A stretch of DNA of 64,000 bases from Salinibaculum rarum (GTDB taxonomy: Archaea; Halobacteriota; Halobacteria; Halobacteriales; Haloarculaceae): positions 2,604,001 through 2,668,000 of the forward strand of contig NZ_CP129992.1 in the NCBI RefSeq assembly GCF_030505615.1, written 5' to 3'. A model generated the notes under the pieces. It made no database searches and was not told where the DNA came from. It worked only from the letters and a program-made list of their open reading frames with translations. This document shows positions 18,076-27,693 of this stretch, piece after piece (position 1 is the first letter of the stretch; each line of letters starts with the position of its first letter). A program made the translations under genes and the position numbers.

Positions 18076-20247
18076 ATGGCAAGTTCAGAAGATAATCCCT
18101 CAGAGCATCACAACGCAGAGATACTGTCAATCGACGCTGGCGGGACGATGACGGACACCTTCCTGATGGATTCGAACGGCGAATTCACTGTTGGGAAAGC
18201 AAAGACGACACCGGATGATGAATCGCGTGGGTTCATCAAGTCCTCCCAGGACGCCCTAGAAGATTGGGACCTGAGTGTTGAGGAAGGGTTCCCGAATCTC
18301 GTGTCGACGGTGTACTCTGGGACGGCGATGTTGAATCGTCTCGTCGAGCGTGAGAGCGAGGTTGACGTGGGAATTCTCATCACCGGCGGGATGGAGGATA
18401 CACTCCGGATGGGACGTGGTCGGCAGTCCTACACCGGGTACTCCTATTCCGATCGGCTCCACGTCAACACGCACAAACACCCCGAACCGCTGATCCCGCG
18501 CAATCAGATCCGTGGCGTCCGAGAGCGCATTGACGTCAAGGGAAACAAACTGGTTCCGCTGTACGAGGACGACGTGCGGGAGAGTGTCAACGACCTACTT
18601 GACCAGGACGTTGACCACATCGTCGTCATGTATCTCCACTCGTACAAGAACGGCGATCACGAACACCGCACCCAGGAGATCGCCGAGGAAATCATCGACG
18701 AGCGGGGGATGGACACGACAGTGATGCTGTCCAGTGAGTACTACCCGACGTTGAAAGAATCTGAGCGGCTGAACACGGTTACTGCGGAAGCGTTTGCCGC
18801 AGAGCCCTCGCGTGACCAGCTGACGAACATCCAGGAATCCGTTGATGAACAGGGCGGGAACGTCGGTGTTCGCGTCATGGCGAGCCACGGCGGTACTATC
18901 GACATCCACGCCAACGAACTGGCCCGGACGCTCATTTCCGGCCCCATCGGCGGGATGATTGGTGCCAACTATTTCGGCGAGAAACTCGATTACGAGAATC
19001 TGGTCTGTACTGACATCGGCGGGACCAGCTTCGATATGGGCATCATCATCGGTAACGACTGGCAAATAGACTACAGCCCGGAGATGGCTCGCCTTCTCCT
19101 GTCCCTGCCGATGGTCAACATGGAGAGTGTTGGCGCGGGAACGGGCAGTTACGTCCGGGTGAATCCCACGTTCGACAAGATCGAACTCGGCCCCGAAAGC
19201 GCCGGCGACCAGGTCGGCGTTAGTGCGGTGGAAACCGACGTGGAGACTGTGACTGTCACTGACTGTCACGTCGCAATGGGGTGGATCAATCCTGAGAACT
19301 TCCTGGGTGGGGATATGCCCATTGACCGCGAGGTGGCCGAAGAGGAGATAAAGAAGCAAATAGCGGACCCGCTCGATATGGGCGTCTATGAGGCCGCGCA
19401 GGGCGTCATCGACATTCTGGAAAGTAAACTCCGAAACGATCTCGAAGCAGTCGTGACTGGCGAAGGGTACGCCCCATCGAACTTCAAGTGCCTTTCCTAC
19501 GGTGGTGGCGGCCCGGTCCACACGGCGGGTTACACGAAAGATCTTGGCTTCGACGAGGTTCTCATCCCAGAATGGGCGGCTGGGTTCTCGGCGTTTGGCT
19601 GTGGCGCTGCCGATTACGAGTATCGCTACGACCAGACAACGAGTATCGACATCGATCCCGATCTCTCGATGGAGGAGGCTGCAAAGACAGCCGGGGAAGA
19701 ACTGACGGAGGTTTGGAAGAACCTCGAGCAGAAGGTCGAAGACGAGTTCGAGAACAGCAATATCGGCCGGAGCGAGATCGAGTTCCAGTACAACATCCTC
19801 GGCCAGTATCAGGGCCAGCTCAACAGCATCGACATCGAGTCGCCGGTCAGCCGTGTCGACACGCCGGAGAAGCTCGAACGGTTGCTGGACACCTTCGAAG
19901 CAGAGTACCGACGCACGTACTCCGAGGAGGCCCGCTCCCCGGAACTCGGACACACCGTTACGCAGGCCTCGGTTCGGGGCGTCCGAGACGTCGTCAAGCC
20001 GGAGATTCCGACCGAAGAGACTCAGGGCCCGGAACCGCCCGAGGAGGCCTTCAAGGAGACCCGAGAGGCATATTGGGATGGTGAGTGGATGGAGACTGAG
20101 ATTTACGATCTCCATGCGCTCCAGCCAGGGAACAGGCTCAGTGGCCCAGCTGTGATGGAGGGTGCAGCGACGACGTACGCGCTCCCGCCGGACTGTGAAA
20201 CCTACCTCGATGAGCACCGTGTCCACCACCTGACCAGAACTGAATAA
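18076..20247 (+). CDS. acxA: Acetone carboxylase beta subunit (HyuA family)
   Basis: 723 residues, close to bacterial AcxA (~717). An ASKHA-type nucleotide-binding start SIDAGGTMTDTFLMD and a second ATPase element CTDIGGTSFDMG mark the hydantoinase A/oxoprolinase fold. In acetone carboxylase, alpha, beta and gamma subunits convert acetone, bicarbonate and ATP to acetoacetate. The order beta-alpha-gamma here matches acxABC. ATG 18076 fits a TATA box 27 bases upstream. A relative such as acetophenone carboxylase or N-methylhydantoinase remains possible, but the small gamma-like gene favours a ketone carboxylase. Confidence 0.85.
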   Translation: MASSEDNPSEHHNAEILSIDAGGTMTDTFLMDSNGEFTVGKAKTTPDDESRGFIKSSQDALEDWDLSVEEGFPNLVSTVYSGTAMLNRLVERESEVDVGILITGGMEDTLRMGRGRQSYTGYSYSDRLHVNTHKHPEPLIPRNQIRGVRERIDVKGNKLVPLYEDDVRESVNDLLDQDVDHIVVMYLHSYKNGDHEHRTQEIAEEIIDERGMDTTVMLSSEYYPTLKESERLNTVTAEAFAAEPSRDQLTNIQESVDEQGGNVGVRVMASHGGTIDIHANELARTLISGPIGGMIGANYFGEKLDYENLVCTDIGGTSFDMGIIIGNDWQIDYSPEMARLLLSLPMVNMESVGAGTGSYVRVNPTFDKIELGPESAGDQVGVSAVETDVETVTVTDCHVAMGWINPENFLGGDMPIDREVAEEEIKKQIADPLDMGVYEAAQGVIDILESKLRNDLEAVVTGEGYAPSNFKCLSYGGGGPVHTAGYTKDLGFDEVLIPEWAAGFSAFGCGAADYEYRYDQTTSIDIDPDLSMEEAAKTAGEELTEVWKNLEQKVEDEFENSNIGRSEIEFQYNILGQYQGQLNSIDIESPVSRVDTPEKLERLLDTFEAEYRRTYSEEARSPELGHTVTQASVRGVRDVVKPEIPTEETQGPEPPEEAFKETREAYWDGEWMETEIYDLHALQPGNRLSGPAVMEGAATTYALPPDCETYLDEHRVHHLTRTE

Positions 20248-20265
20248 GAGCGGTCTTCCGCTCTT
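20246..20265 (+). terminator. Hairpin between acxA and acxB
   Basis: Stem AAGAGCGG / CCGCTCTT with loop TCTT, starting inside the acxA stop codon. There is no strong T-tract, so it is more likely an RNA-processing or attenuation element that sets subunit ratios than a full terminator. Confidence 0.5.
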
Positions 20266-20377
20266 GTACAGTCATGCATCTATCTCGCCGTCGGATCCAC
20301 GGCTGGCGGCGGGGTGGGTGCACTGTACGAGCCCGCATCTGGCTCCGAGCAGATGCTCTTAACAACGATATCACACC

Positions 20378-22900
20378 ATGAGCTCAGAACACGAATCAGG
20401 GGAGAACTTTCCCCGTATGCGACGCGAGAAGGAGAAAGTCCATGAGAAACTGGAAAACGGTGAAGGAATTGGCTGGGACGGGAAGACGCTCCGGGAACAG
20501 TTCGAAGAACTTGAGCAGAAGACCGAGGAGTCAGACCACTACGCTGGCTTCGAGAAACTCGAGTTCAAAAACGAAGAACCGATCGAGTACGAACAGATGT
20601 TTGCGCAGTTGCGGGGTGACCTCGTGACTGCACGGGAAACATCGAAGGAGGTGGCCGCAACACCAATCGTTGAGCAGGAGGGTGAACTCTGTTATGGCCT
20701 GTTCACTCCGGAAGGCGACTCTATCGCTGTCTCGACGGGGATCATCGTGCACATCCACACGATGAGCGAGGCCATCAAATACATGATTAACCACGATTAC
20801 GAGGAGAGTCCCGGTATCGAACCGGGCGATATCTTCGTCAACAACGACACGCACGTGGGCGACGTGCACCCGTGCGACATCATGACACTCATCCCCATCT
20901 TCCATGAGGGTGAACTTGTCGCTTGGGCCGGTGGCGTCAACCACGTTATCGACGCCGGTGCGATTGGTCCTGGTAGTATGAACGTCTCGCAGGCCTCGCG
21001 CTTCGGTGACGGTGCCTACTACACAGCCCGGAAGATCGGCGAAGACCTCGAGATATACAACTCTTGGAAGAACGACTTCCCAGACAAGACACGGACGCCG
21101 GACTTCCTGAAACTCGATGAGAAGACGCGGATGACTGGCTGTTTGATGATTCGGAACGCGGTCAACGACATCATCGACGAGTATGGCATCGAGCGGTTCA
21201 AGCAGCTCTCGCGTGAGGCAGTCGAAGACGGTCGTCGGGGCTTCCGGAGTCGCATCCAGAAAACGATGCTTCCGGGCACCTATCGAGGGGCCTCTTTCGT
21301 CGACGCCCTTTACGAGGGACAGAGCAACCTCACCCGTGAGTATGCAAATGAGAACCACCTCATGCATGCTCCCTCTGAGCTGCACGTCCGCGAAGACGGG
21401 TCCTTCCAAGTCTCTTTCGAGGGCGCGAACAAGTGGGGGTGGCATCCGTACAACTGCACGCCAGCCGCCATTCAGGGTGGTATCTGGGTGATGCTCACCC
21501 AAACGGTCATCCCTAACTCGAACGTCAACGACGGCGCGTACTACAGTTGTGACTTCCACCTACCGGTCGGGTCGTGGGCAAACACACAGAATACGGAAAC
21601 CGCCCACGCGTATGCCTGGCACTTCCTTGTCTCCGCTTGGGCTCCGCTCTGGCAGCACCTCTCACGAGGCTACTACTCACGCGGCTTCTGGGAGGAAATC
21701 AACGCGGGCAACGCTAACACTTCGAACTGGCTCCAAGGCGGCGGTATCGACCAGTTCGATAAGCTCCACGCGGTCAACTCCTTCGAGTCGGCCTGTGAGG
21801 GCGTCGGTGCCCGGTACGTTGAGGACGGCGAACCTCACGCCGCAGCTATTTGGAACCCTGAGGGTGACATGGGTGACGCCGAAGTCTGGGAGATGACTGA
21901 GCCGCTGCCGTTCCTCGGCCGCGCAGTCAAGCCCAACACGGGTGGCGCAGGACGCCGCTCGGGTGGTGCCGGCTTCGAGTCGATGCGGACAGTCAAGGAC
22001 GTGAGCCGCTGGTTGCTCTACGAGATGGGCAATGGATACATGACCAGTGACGGTGGTCTTTTCGGTGGCTACCCCGCGGCATCGGGCTACATTCTCAACG
22101 CCCAAGACACGGACCTCAAAGAGCGCTTCGAGAACGGCGAGGACTACCCACAGCACGACCTCGACCCCGAAAGCGGCGAGTTCGAGTCCAAAATTGACGG
22201 CGAGATCACCCGTCGTCCTGAAGGTATCAGCACGCCCAAGCAGTTCGATGATTACGACATGTACCTGAACTACCTCCGTGGCGGTTCAGGCTTGGGCGAT
22301 CCGCTTGAGCGAGAGCCCGAAGACGTCCTCTCTGACATCCACGATGGCTACGTCCTTCCACGGCACGCCAGGGATGCGTACGCCGTTGTCGTCGAGAAAG
22401 TCAACGACGAGGCAAAGCACAACTCCGCGGTTCAGGGTGAGTGGGAACTTGACGAAGACGCAACCGAGGAACTCCGTGAAGAGCGGATGCAAGAGCGTGC
22501 CGAGAAGGCACAACCTGTCTCGGAGTGGTACGAAGAAGAGCGCGATCGAATCCAGAACGAGGACAACCTCATCGACGACGTGAAAAAGACCTACGAGAGC
22601 AGTATGCGGATGAGCAAGCAGTTCGCCGACTTCTACCACGAGTTCTGGGAGCTGCCGGAAGACTTCGAGTTCACTCTCAGCGAGAAAGCCGAGCGGTCGC
22701 TCGACAACCGGTTCAAAACGGGCACGAAAAAGAAGTGGAAGAACCCGACGAAAGGCCACGAAACGTGGCTTGGCGTCGGTCGTGACGACGAACCGGAGGT
22801 GCCGTACACATGGACGGCCGAGCGGTCGATCCGCGACCTGCCGACCCCGAAAGCATCGTTCGGTGACGAAACCACCGGAAAAGCAATGGACGACGACTAA
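20378..22900 (+). CDS. acxB: Acetone carboxylase alpha subunit (HyuB family)
   Basis: 840 residues. HyuB/AcxB-type core: TPIVEQEGELCYGLFTPEGD, GDIFVNNDTHVGDVHPCD (probable metal and substrate site), GGVNHVIDAGAIGPGSM, and RRSGGAGFESMRTVKDVSRW. In acetone carboxylase the alpha subunit holds the Mn centre where the ketone enolate meets CO2. The gap to acxA is 130 bases with a hairpin; acxC follows after 13 bases. A close paralogue lies at 27694-30207. Confidence 0.88.
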   Translation: MSSEHESGENFPRMRREKEKVHEKLENGEGIGWDGKTLREQFEELEQKTEESDHYAGFEKLEFKNEEPIEYEQMFAQLRGDLVTARETSKEVAATPIVEQEGELCYGLFTPEGDSIAVSTGIIVHIHTMSEAIKYMINHDYEESPGIEPGDIFVNNDTHVGDVHPCDIMTLIPIFHEGELVAWAGGVNHVIDAGAIGPGSMNVSQASRFGDGAYYTARKIGEDLEIYNSWKNDFPDKTRTPDFLKLDEKTRMTGCLMIRNAVNDIIDEYGIERFKQLSREAVEDGRRGFRSRIQKTMLPGTYRGASFVDALYEGQSNLTREYANENHLMHAPSELHVREDGSFQVSFEGANKWGWHPYNCTPAAIQGGIWVMLTQTVIPNSNVNDGAYYSCDFHLPVGSWANTQNTETAHAYAWHFLVSAWAPLWQHLSRGYYSRGFWEEINAGNANTSNWLQGGGIDQFDKLHAVNSFESACEGVGARYVEDGEPHAAAIWNPEGDMGDAEVWEMTEPLPFLGRAVKPNTGGAGRRSGGAGFESMRTVKDVSRWLLYEMGNGYMTSDGGLFGGYPAASGYILNAQDTDLKERFENGEDYPQHDLDPESGEFESKIDGEITRRPEGISTPKQFDDYDMYLNYLRGGSGLGDPLEREPEDVLSDIHDGYVLPRHARDAYAVVVEKVNDEAKHNSAVQGEWELDEDATEELREERMQERAEKAQPVSEWYEEERDRIQNEDNLIDDVKKTYESSMRMSKQFADFYHEFWELPEDFEFTLSEKAERSLDNRFKTGTKKKWKNPTKGHETWLGVGRDDEPEVPYTWTAERSIRDLPTPKASFGDETTGKAMDDD

Positions 22901-22907
22901 GAGGTGA
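22901..22907 (+). promoter_or_regulatory. Shine-Dalgarno sequence of acxC
   Basis: GAGGTGA immediately after the acxB stop and 6 bases before ATG 22914. A strong internal ribosome site in a genome where first genes are mostly leaderless. Confidence 0.7.
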
Positions 22908-22913
22908 ATACAC

Positions 22914-23429
22914 ATGCCAGAATCCTACCCACGCGAACACATCGAAGACCTTGTCGACGACAACCTAGAGTGGAACCAGTTGCACAACATGATGAGCGAC
23001 TTCAAAGATGCGGACCGATTCCAGAAGGTCCGTGATGTCTTGCAGGAGCGGGTTGATTGGGACGACCCAATCGTCATCCCGTATGCAGACCACCTGTATG
23101 TCGTTGCGAAATCCGAAGACCGATGGGTCATCAAGTGTGACTGCGGCCACGAGTTCTGCGAACACGACGAGAACTGGAAAGCAGACGCGCTCATCAACGT
23201 CCGCGACTCCGAAGAAGAGTATCTCGAGATCTACCCGGAGGATATGCATCCCCACCCCGATTATATGGAACTGCGGGAGTTCTTCTGCCCGGGCTGTAAG
23301 ACTCTACTTGAAGTGACGAACGTCATGCCGGGCTACCCGCTCATTCACGAGTTCGAGCCGGATATTGAGACGTTCTACAACGACTGGATCGACGAGCCGA
23401 TTCCGACCCCAGAAGGCCAGTCGGCGTAA
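22914..23429 (+). CDS. acxC: Acetone carboxylase gamma subunit
   Basis: 171 residues, matching AcxC (~168). Zinc-type Cys are visible in KCDCGHEFCEHD (residues ~76-87) and FFCPGCKTLLEV (~123-134). The subunit caps the alpha-beta core in the bacterial enzyme. Its presence distinguishes a ketone carboxylase from a simple hydantoinase. Preceded by a clear Shine-Dalgarno site and followed after 42 bases by the CoA ligase gene. Confidence 0.85.
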   Translation: MPESYPREHIEDLVDDNLEWNQLHNMMSDFKDADRFQKVRDVLQERVDWDDPIVIPYADHLYVVAKSEDRWVIKCDCGHEFCEHDENWKADALINVRDSEEEYLEIYPEDMHPHPDYMELREFFCPGCKTLLEVTNVMPGYPLIHEFEPDIETFYNDWIDEPIPTPEGQSA

Positions 23430-23471
23430 CATCCTGGCGATTTCCTTTCATTCCACATTCGAGAAACAACC

Positions 23472-25049
23472 ATGTTAGAACAGAGTCCACCGACGCTGAA
23501 GCATCTCTATGAGTCGGTTCTTCGTAGGTACGAGAACGCACCCGCGATTACGTTCGGCGATGAGACGCTGACCTATGGTGACCTTGAGGAGCATTCGGCG
23601 CGTCTCGCCAGTGCACTCGTTGAGCGTGGCCTCCAGTCTGAGGACCGCGTCGGGATTTTGCTGTCGAACTGCCCGGAGTACGCCGTGAGCGACGTCGCAC
23701 TCGCTCGTGCAGGTCTCGCAAAAGTGCCGCTAAACGACATGCTGTCGGCAGCGGACATCGAGTATATGTTGGACAACAGCGACGCAAGTGCGCTTATCGT
23801 CGGGCCGAACTTCGTCGAGACTGTTGAGGCAGTCGCCCCGAACGTACCGACGTTGGAACAAATCATCACCGTTGACGGCCCAGGTAGCCCAGAGCTGGAG
23901 CGCACACACCAGGTCGAATCATTCGACCACCTGGTCGAAACGGCCGATCCGGTCGCTCCGGATGTCGAAGTTTCGAAGTCTGCTCTTGCCGGTGTCTTCC
24001 ACACGGGTGGGACAACCGGTGACCCCAAGGGCGTGAAACACACTCAAGAGAATCTCGCGTTGAACGCGATCGCACACGCAATCGAGCTCAACATCCAACC
24101 CCGTGACAGGCTCTTGTTGATGACACCTCTCCCACACTCGGCTGGCCTCATCATGGCTGGCGGGTTGACACAGGGAAGCCATCACGTCGTAACACAGGGG
24201 TTTGACGCCGAGCGCGCGCTCAAACTCATCGACCAAGAGGACATCTCATGGACGTTCATGGTGCCGACGATGGTGTACCGGATCCTCGATTTGCTTGACA
24301 CAGATGAGTACGACACGTCGACGCTTGAGACGCTCGTCTACGGCGCGGCACCGATGAAGCCAGATCGATTGCGTGAAGGACTGAACAAGCTTGGCAACGT
24401 CTTCCTCCAACTGTACGGGCAATACGAAACCCCGGACCTCATCACTGTCCTGCCAAAAGCAGCTCATGATCCTGCTGACGAAGAACGGTTGTCGTCATGT
24501 GGTCTCCCAACCACGATGTGTGAAGTGAAAGTTGTTGACGAGAGCGGCGAACAGGTCCCACCCGGCCAGCCGGGTGAGATTCTGGCACGCGCCGCCTACT
24601 CTATGGACGGATACTACGAGATGCCAAAAAAGACCGCAGAGACAGTTGAGAACGGTTGGGTTCACACTGGCGATATAGGGAAGATGGATGAAGACGGCTA
24701 CTTTTACATCGTTGACCGGGATTCAGATGTCATCGTCAGCGGCGGGATGAACGTCTACTCCGTCACCGTCGAAGAAGTCGTTCAGCAACACGACCAGGTC
24801 GCAAACGTCGCCGTCATCGGCGTGCCTGATGACGAATGGGGCGAAGCGGTCAAAGCCGTCGTTGTCCCAGAAGGCGACACCGTTGACCAGGCGGACATCA
24901 GGTCGTTCTGTCTTGATCATTTGGCAGATTACGAGGTGCCGAAATCCGTTGATGTTGTCGAAGAACTTCCGACAACGCCCTACGGAAAGCTCGATAAAAA
25001 ACGGCTCCGCGAACCCTACTGGCAGGACCACTCACGCCAAATTAGCTGA
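23472..25049 (+). CDS. AMP-forming acyl-CoA ligase, probably acetoacetate-activating
   Basis: 525 residues. Adenylation-family motifs: FHTGGTTGDPKGVKHT (ATP loop), YGQYETPD, WVHTGDIGKMDEDGYFYIVD, and the C-terminal PTTPYGKLDKKRLR with catalytic Lys. Position directly after acxABC suggests it activates the 3-oxoacid product to its CoA ester (acetoacetyl-CoA or a homologue) for thiolysis; this is inference. The substrate pocket cannot be read from sequence alone. It is followed after 3 bases by the epimerase-like gene. Confidence 0.88.
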   Translation: MLEQSPPTLKHLYESVLRRYENAPAITFGDETLTYGDLEEHSARLASALVERGLQSEDRVGILLSNCPEYAVSDVALARAGLAKVPLNDMLSAADIEYMLDNSDASALIVGPNFVETVEAVAPNVPTLEQIITVDGPGSPELERTHQVESFDHLVETADPVAPDVEVSKSALAGVFHTGGTTGDPKGVKHTQENLALNAIAHAIELNIQPRDRLLLMTPLPHSAGLIMAGGLTQGSHHVVTQGFDAERALKLIDQEDISWTFMVPTMVYRILDLLDTDEYDTSTLETLVYGAAPMKPDRLREGLNKLGNVFLQLYGQYETPDLITVLPKAAHDPADEERLSSCGLPTTMCEVKVVDESGEQVPPGQPGEILARAAYSMDGYYEMPKKTAETVENGWVHTGDIGKMDEDGYFYIVDRDSDVIVSGGMNVYSVTVEEVVQQHDQVANVAVIGVPDDEWGEAVKAVVVPEGDTVDQADIRSFCLDHLADYEVPKSVDVVEELPTTPYGKLDKKRLREPYWQDHSRQIS

Positions 25050-25052
25050 CCC

Positions 25053-25475
25053 ATGGTCTCGAAAATCGACCACCTTGGTATCCTCGTTGCTGACATCAAC
25101 GCCACCAAGGAGGTGTTTGAGGTGCTCGGCCTTGAAGTCGGAGCCGTCGAACATGTCCCGACGTTCGGCGTCGAGATCGCGTTCATTAGGGTCGGTGACA
25201 GTTTAGTTGAGCTTGTTGAACCGGTTGACGATGACTCGGAGATTGCTGGTGATCTTGAAGCGACGCCGCAGTCGGCACTGTTACACCACGTTGCGTTCCG
25301 CGTCAATGATATTGAATCCAAATTGGCGAAACTCCGCGACGCTGGTGTGCCACTAGCAGACGAAGAGCCTCGCCGGGGTGCAGGCGGCGCGAGCGTCGCG
25401 TTTCTTGACCGACAGGCGGCCAACGGCGTCCGGGTTGAACTTGTTGAGCGAGAGGCGGATGTAGTACTTGACTAG
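25053..25475 (+). CDS. VOC-family protein, methylmalonyl-CoA epimerase-like
   Basis: 140 residues with two glyoxalase-fold half-domains. Start KIDHLGILVADINATKEVFE; probable metal ligands are His in IDHLG, Glu in LVELVEP, His in LHHVAFRV and Glu in VRVELVE. This matches methylmalonyl-CoA epimerases, which interconvert the two epimers on the propionyl-CoA to succinyl-CoA route. In this operon it hints at substrates giving propionyl-CoA, such as butanone, in addition to acetone. A different VOC activity cannot be excluded. Confidence 0.75.
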   Translation: MVSKIDHLGILVADINATKEVFEVLGLEVGAVEHVPTFGVEIAFIRVGDSLVELVEPVDDDSEIAGDLEATPQSALLHHVAFRVNDIESKLAKLRDAGVPLADEEPRRGAGGASVAFLDRQAANGVRVELVEREADVVLD

Positions 25476-25514
25476 CTACTGGAAGAAAGACCTCCAATTT
25501 ATACGGAACACAGG

Positions 25515-26340
25515 AGAAAACCCACGGCTGGCCGTGGGTAGCTCAAACTGGTCAGCGAGGTGAATACCCCGACCCACCGTGGTCGGGCATGAAGCCGACC
25601 CACAGGGAGACAAACCATCAACTCGAAACATCACTAATCAGGAGACAGCGATGGAATACAGTCACCGCTACCACGCCCACCCGACCGGGAAGGTAGCGGA
25701 CAGGCTGGAACACCATCTCGACGTTCATCGCCAACTCTACAACCACGTCCGCTGGGACTACGAGAACAGTCCCGAGGGCGACAAGCCGTCCGAGTACGAC
25801 CAGAACAACAAACTCCCCGAGTGGAAGCGCAAGTGGCCGGTGTTCGGTGAGTTGCACTCGAAGGCCGCACAAGCCACCGTTGCACGCTTCCACCGTAATC
25901 TCTTGAACCTTCGCAAGAAGAAAGAGAAGGGATACGGTGTTGGTCGGCTCAAACGGCAATCACCAACCGACTACCGGAGCGTGACGTACAGCCAGTCTGG
26001 TTTCGACCTGTACGGCACGCACGTCGTGCAAGTCGAAGCACGAGGGACAACGAAGGAGTGCGCCCGGTGTGGTGTGGAGACGGCGAAGCCCATCTGGGTC
26101 AGGGAACACTCCTGCCCGTCATGTGGATTCGAGTGTGACCGTGACGCGAACGCTGCGATGAACGTCTTACAGAGAGGGTTTCAGGAGTTAGGGCTGGGAT
26201 GGCCCGAAGCAACGCCTGTGGAGACTGTGACCGCTACGGACACCGCTGATTTCCAGTGCGTGTCTGCAAGTCACGTCGTCGAAGCAGGAAGCCTGCCCTC
26301 GTGAGAGCAGGATTCCCCGCGCCACCGTGCGCGGGGTAAC
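25515..26340 (+). mobile_element. Miniature IS1341-type element with shortened tnpB
   Basis: Flanked by a left hairpin CCCACGGC-TG-GCCGTGGG (25521-25538) and a right hairpin CCCCGCGC-CACCGT-GCGCGGGG (26315-26336), with a shortened tnpB between. It sits between the epimerase-like gene and the regulator and could separate their transcription. No target duplication, as expected. Confidence 0.75.
25651..26304 (+). CDS. tnpB: TnpB with internal deletion (nuclease-dead)
   Basis: 217 residues from MEYSHRYHAHPTGKVADRLE. The N-terminal domain (~115 residues) is fused in frame to the C-terminal zinc finger CARCGVETAKPIW ... CPSCGF and RuvC III DRDANAAMNV; RuvC motifs I and II are missing. The frame is open throughout, as in the independently deleted gene at 5539-6159. 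Likely a non-autonomous derivative; retained RNA or DNA binding is possible but unproven. Confidence 0.8.
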   Translation: MEYSHRYHAHPTGKVADRLEHHLDVHRQLYNHVRWDYENSPEGDKPSEYDQNNKLPEWKRKWPVFGELHSKAAQATVARFHRNLLNLRKKKEKGYGVGRLKRQSPTDYRSVTYSQSGFDLYGTHVVQVEARGTTKECARCGVETAKPIWVREHSCPSCGFECDRDANAAMNVLQRGFQELGLGWPEATPVETVTATDTADFQCVSASHVVEAGSLPS

Positions 26341-26555
26341 ATTCAAAACAGCGAAACATATGCCAGCAGTATTCGTGGCAATACTTAATTAGAAGAATTA
26401 CCTCGTAGGTTGGTACCAGCCACCAGACTCATATGACGTGGATACAATCGGCAACAGTACGTAGTTCATGCGTCAACGTTGTTGCAACCGGAGCTACAGT
26501 CGGGAGAAATAGGACATGATACTAGGCTTAACACATAGAGTCGTTCTCTGAACAG

Positions 26556-27236
26556 ATGCTCAGAATCGAATTTCAGATACAGTTGTCCGGTATTTCGTCA
26601 CGAATCGTTGACATCGACGACCAAGTCGGGAGTGTTGAGATAGACAATGCATTGCCAGTGGCGGGTGATTCGGTCTTTCTCTTTCTAACTGCCCAGTTCG
26701 ATTCTGATGTTTCGGAGAAAGAACTCGCAGAGAAGCTATCTGACATACGAATAGTAGATATGTCGAAGGCAGAGGTGAACCAGCATACATACTATCTCGG
26801 TGTGATAGCTCCGCTTTCGGACGCATCTGTACTTTCAATACTGACCGAAAACCAGGCAATTCCGCATCGGATCGTCGGGCAGAATGCACACCTTGATGTG
26901 GTCGCATCGGTCCGCGACTGGAACCACCTCAAGGAAGTCGCCAGTACTATCGAAGACGAGCACGGTTCACTGGAACTAGTCGGAACGACACAGACTGAGA
27001 CGATTGGGTACCCACTCGGCGGCAACAAAATCAAACAGAGTATGTCTGGTAAATTATCAGACAAACAGCTGGAGGTGCTGGAAACCGCCTACAAGATGGG
27101 GTATTTCAAAGTCCCACAAGAGGTGACGGCAGAAGAGATTGCAGGCGAACTTGATATTAGTAGATCGACGCTGAGCGAACGGCTCCGCCGGGTTGAGCAT
27201 AACTTCTGTGAATTACTGTTCGGGGCCCAAGAATGA
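26556..27236 (+). CDS. HTH_10 (Bat-type) transcriptional regulator
   Basis: 226 residues. An N-terminal ~150-residue sensing part is followed by the bacterio-opsin-activator-type helix-turn-helix: KLSDKQLEVLETAYKMGYFK, then the recognition helix of ITAEEIAGELDISRSTLSE-type (here VTAEEIAGELDISRSTLSER) and LRRVEHNFCELLF. Placed between two carboxylase gene sets, it is the obvious candidate regulator of acx expression. Coupled by ATGA to the UspA-like gene. Start ATG 26556 gives the usual family length. Confidence 0.88.
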   Translation: MLRIEFQIQLSGISSRIVDIDDQVGSVEIDNALPVAGDSVFLFLTAQFDSDVSEKELAEKLSDIRIVDMSKAEVNQHTYYLGVIAPLSDASVLSILTENQAIPHRIVGQNAHLDVVASVRDWNHLKEVASTIEDEHGSLELVGTTQTETIGYPLGGNKIKQSMSGKLSDKQLEVLETAYKMGYFKVPQEVTAEEIAGELDISRSTLSERLRRVEHNFCELLFGAQE

Positions 27237-27628
27237 CGACGATCCTCATTATCAACTCCGTCGAACAACAGCCTACCGTCAAAGAAGTTCTGGGCTCGGT
27301 TGTGAGCCAAGGCGAGACAGTTTACTTTCTCCGATTGCCAACTGTCCGCTGTCTCGGCCCACTGATTCAGGACGTAAACCCGATGCTCGAATACGGTGTC
27401 GAATACACTATCAATTGTCTCTCGAAGGGGTACGACGTTGCAGAACTTGTCGAATTTGCTGTCGAAACTGACGCCGATCGCATCTGTATCGGGATTTCCG
27501 AACGGACAGTAACCGGCAAAGCCCGAATCGATGACTTGACACAATCGGTGCTACTTCACGACCGGATCTCTGGCGACTGCGTGGTCGGTGAGCACGTCAT
27601 CATTCTGGAGGAACTCGAATATGCGTAG
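27233..27628 (+). CDS. UspA-like small protein
   Basis: 131 residues. Start TTILIINSVEQQPTV; the universal-stress signature is in the second half (ELVEFAVETDADRICIGISE, then RTVTGKARIDDLTQSVLLH), where the usual G-x2-G-x9-G-[ST] loop is only partly kept. It may bind a nucleotide weakly or not at all. Overlaps the regulator stop (ATGA), and 65 bases separate it from the second alpha-subunit gene, so the three are likely one operon. Confidence 0.65.
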   Translation: MTTILIINSVEQQPTVKEVLGSVVSQGETVYFLRLPTVRCLGPLIQDVNPMLEYGVEYTINCLSKGYDVAELVEFAVETDADRICIGISERTVTGKARIDDLTQSVLLHDRISGDCVVGEHVIILEELEYA

Positions 27629-27693
27629 TGACGTGATCATCCGGTTGACGCGCCCGCATCAAGCCGTTACATCACCAACGGAGAAAAGCAACA

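Noticed and set aside
18595..20229. 544-codon minus-strand frame
   Set aside because: Antisense shadow of acxA; Val/Leu/Arg-rich composition with no domain.
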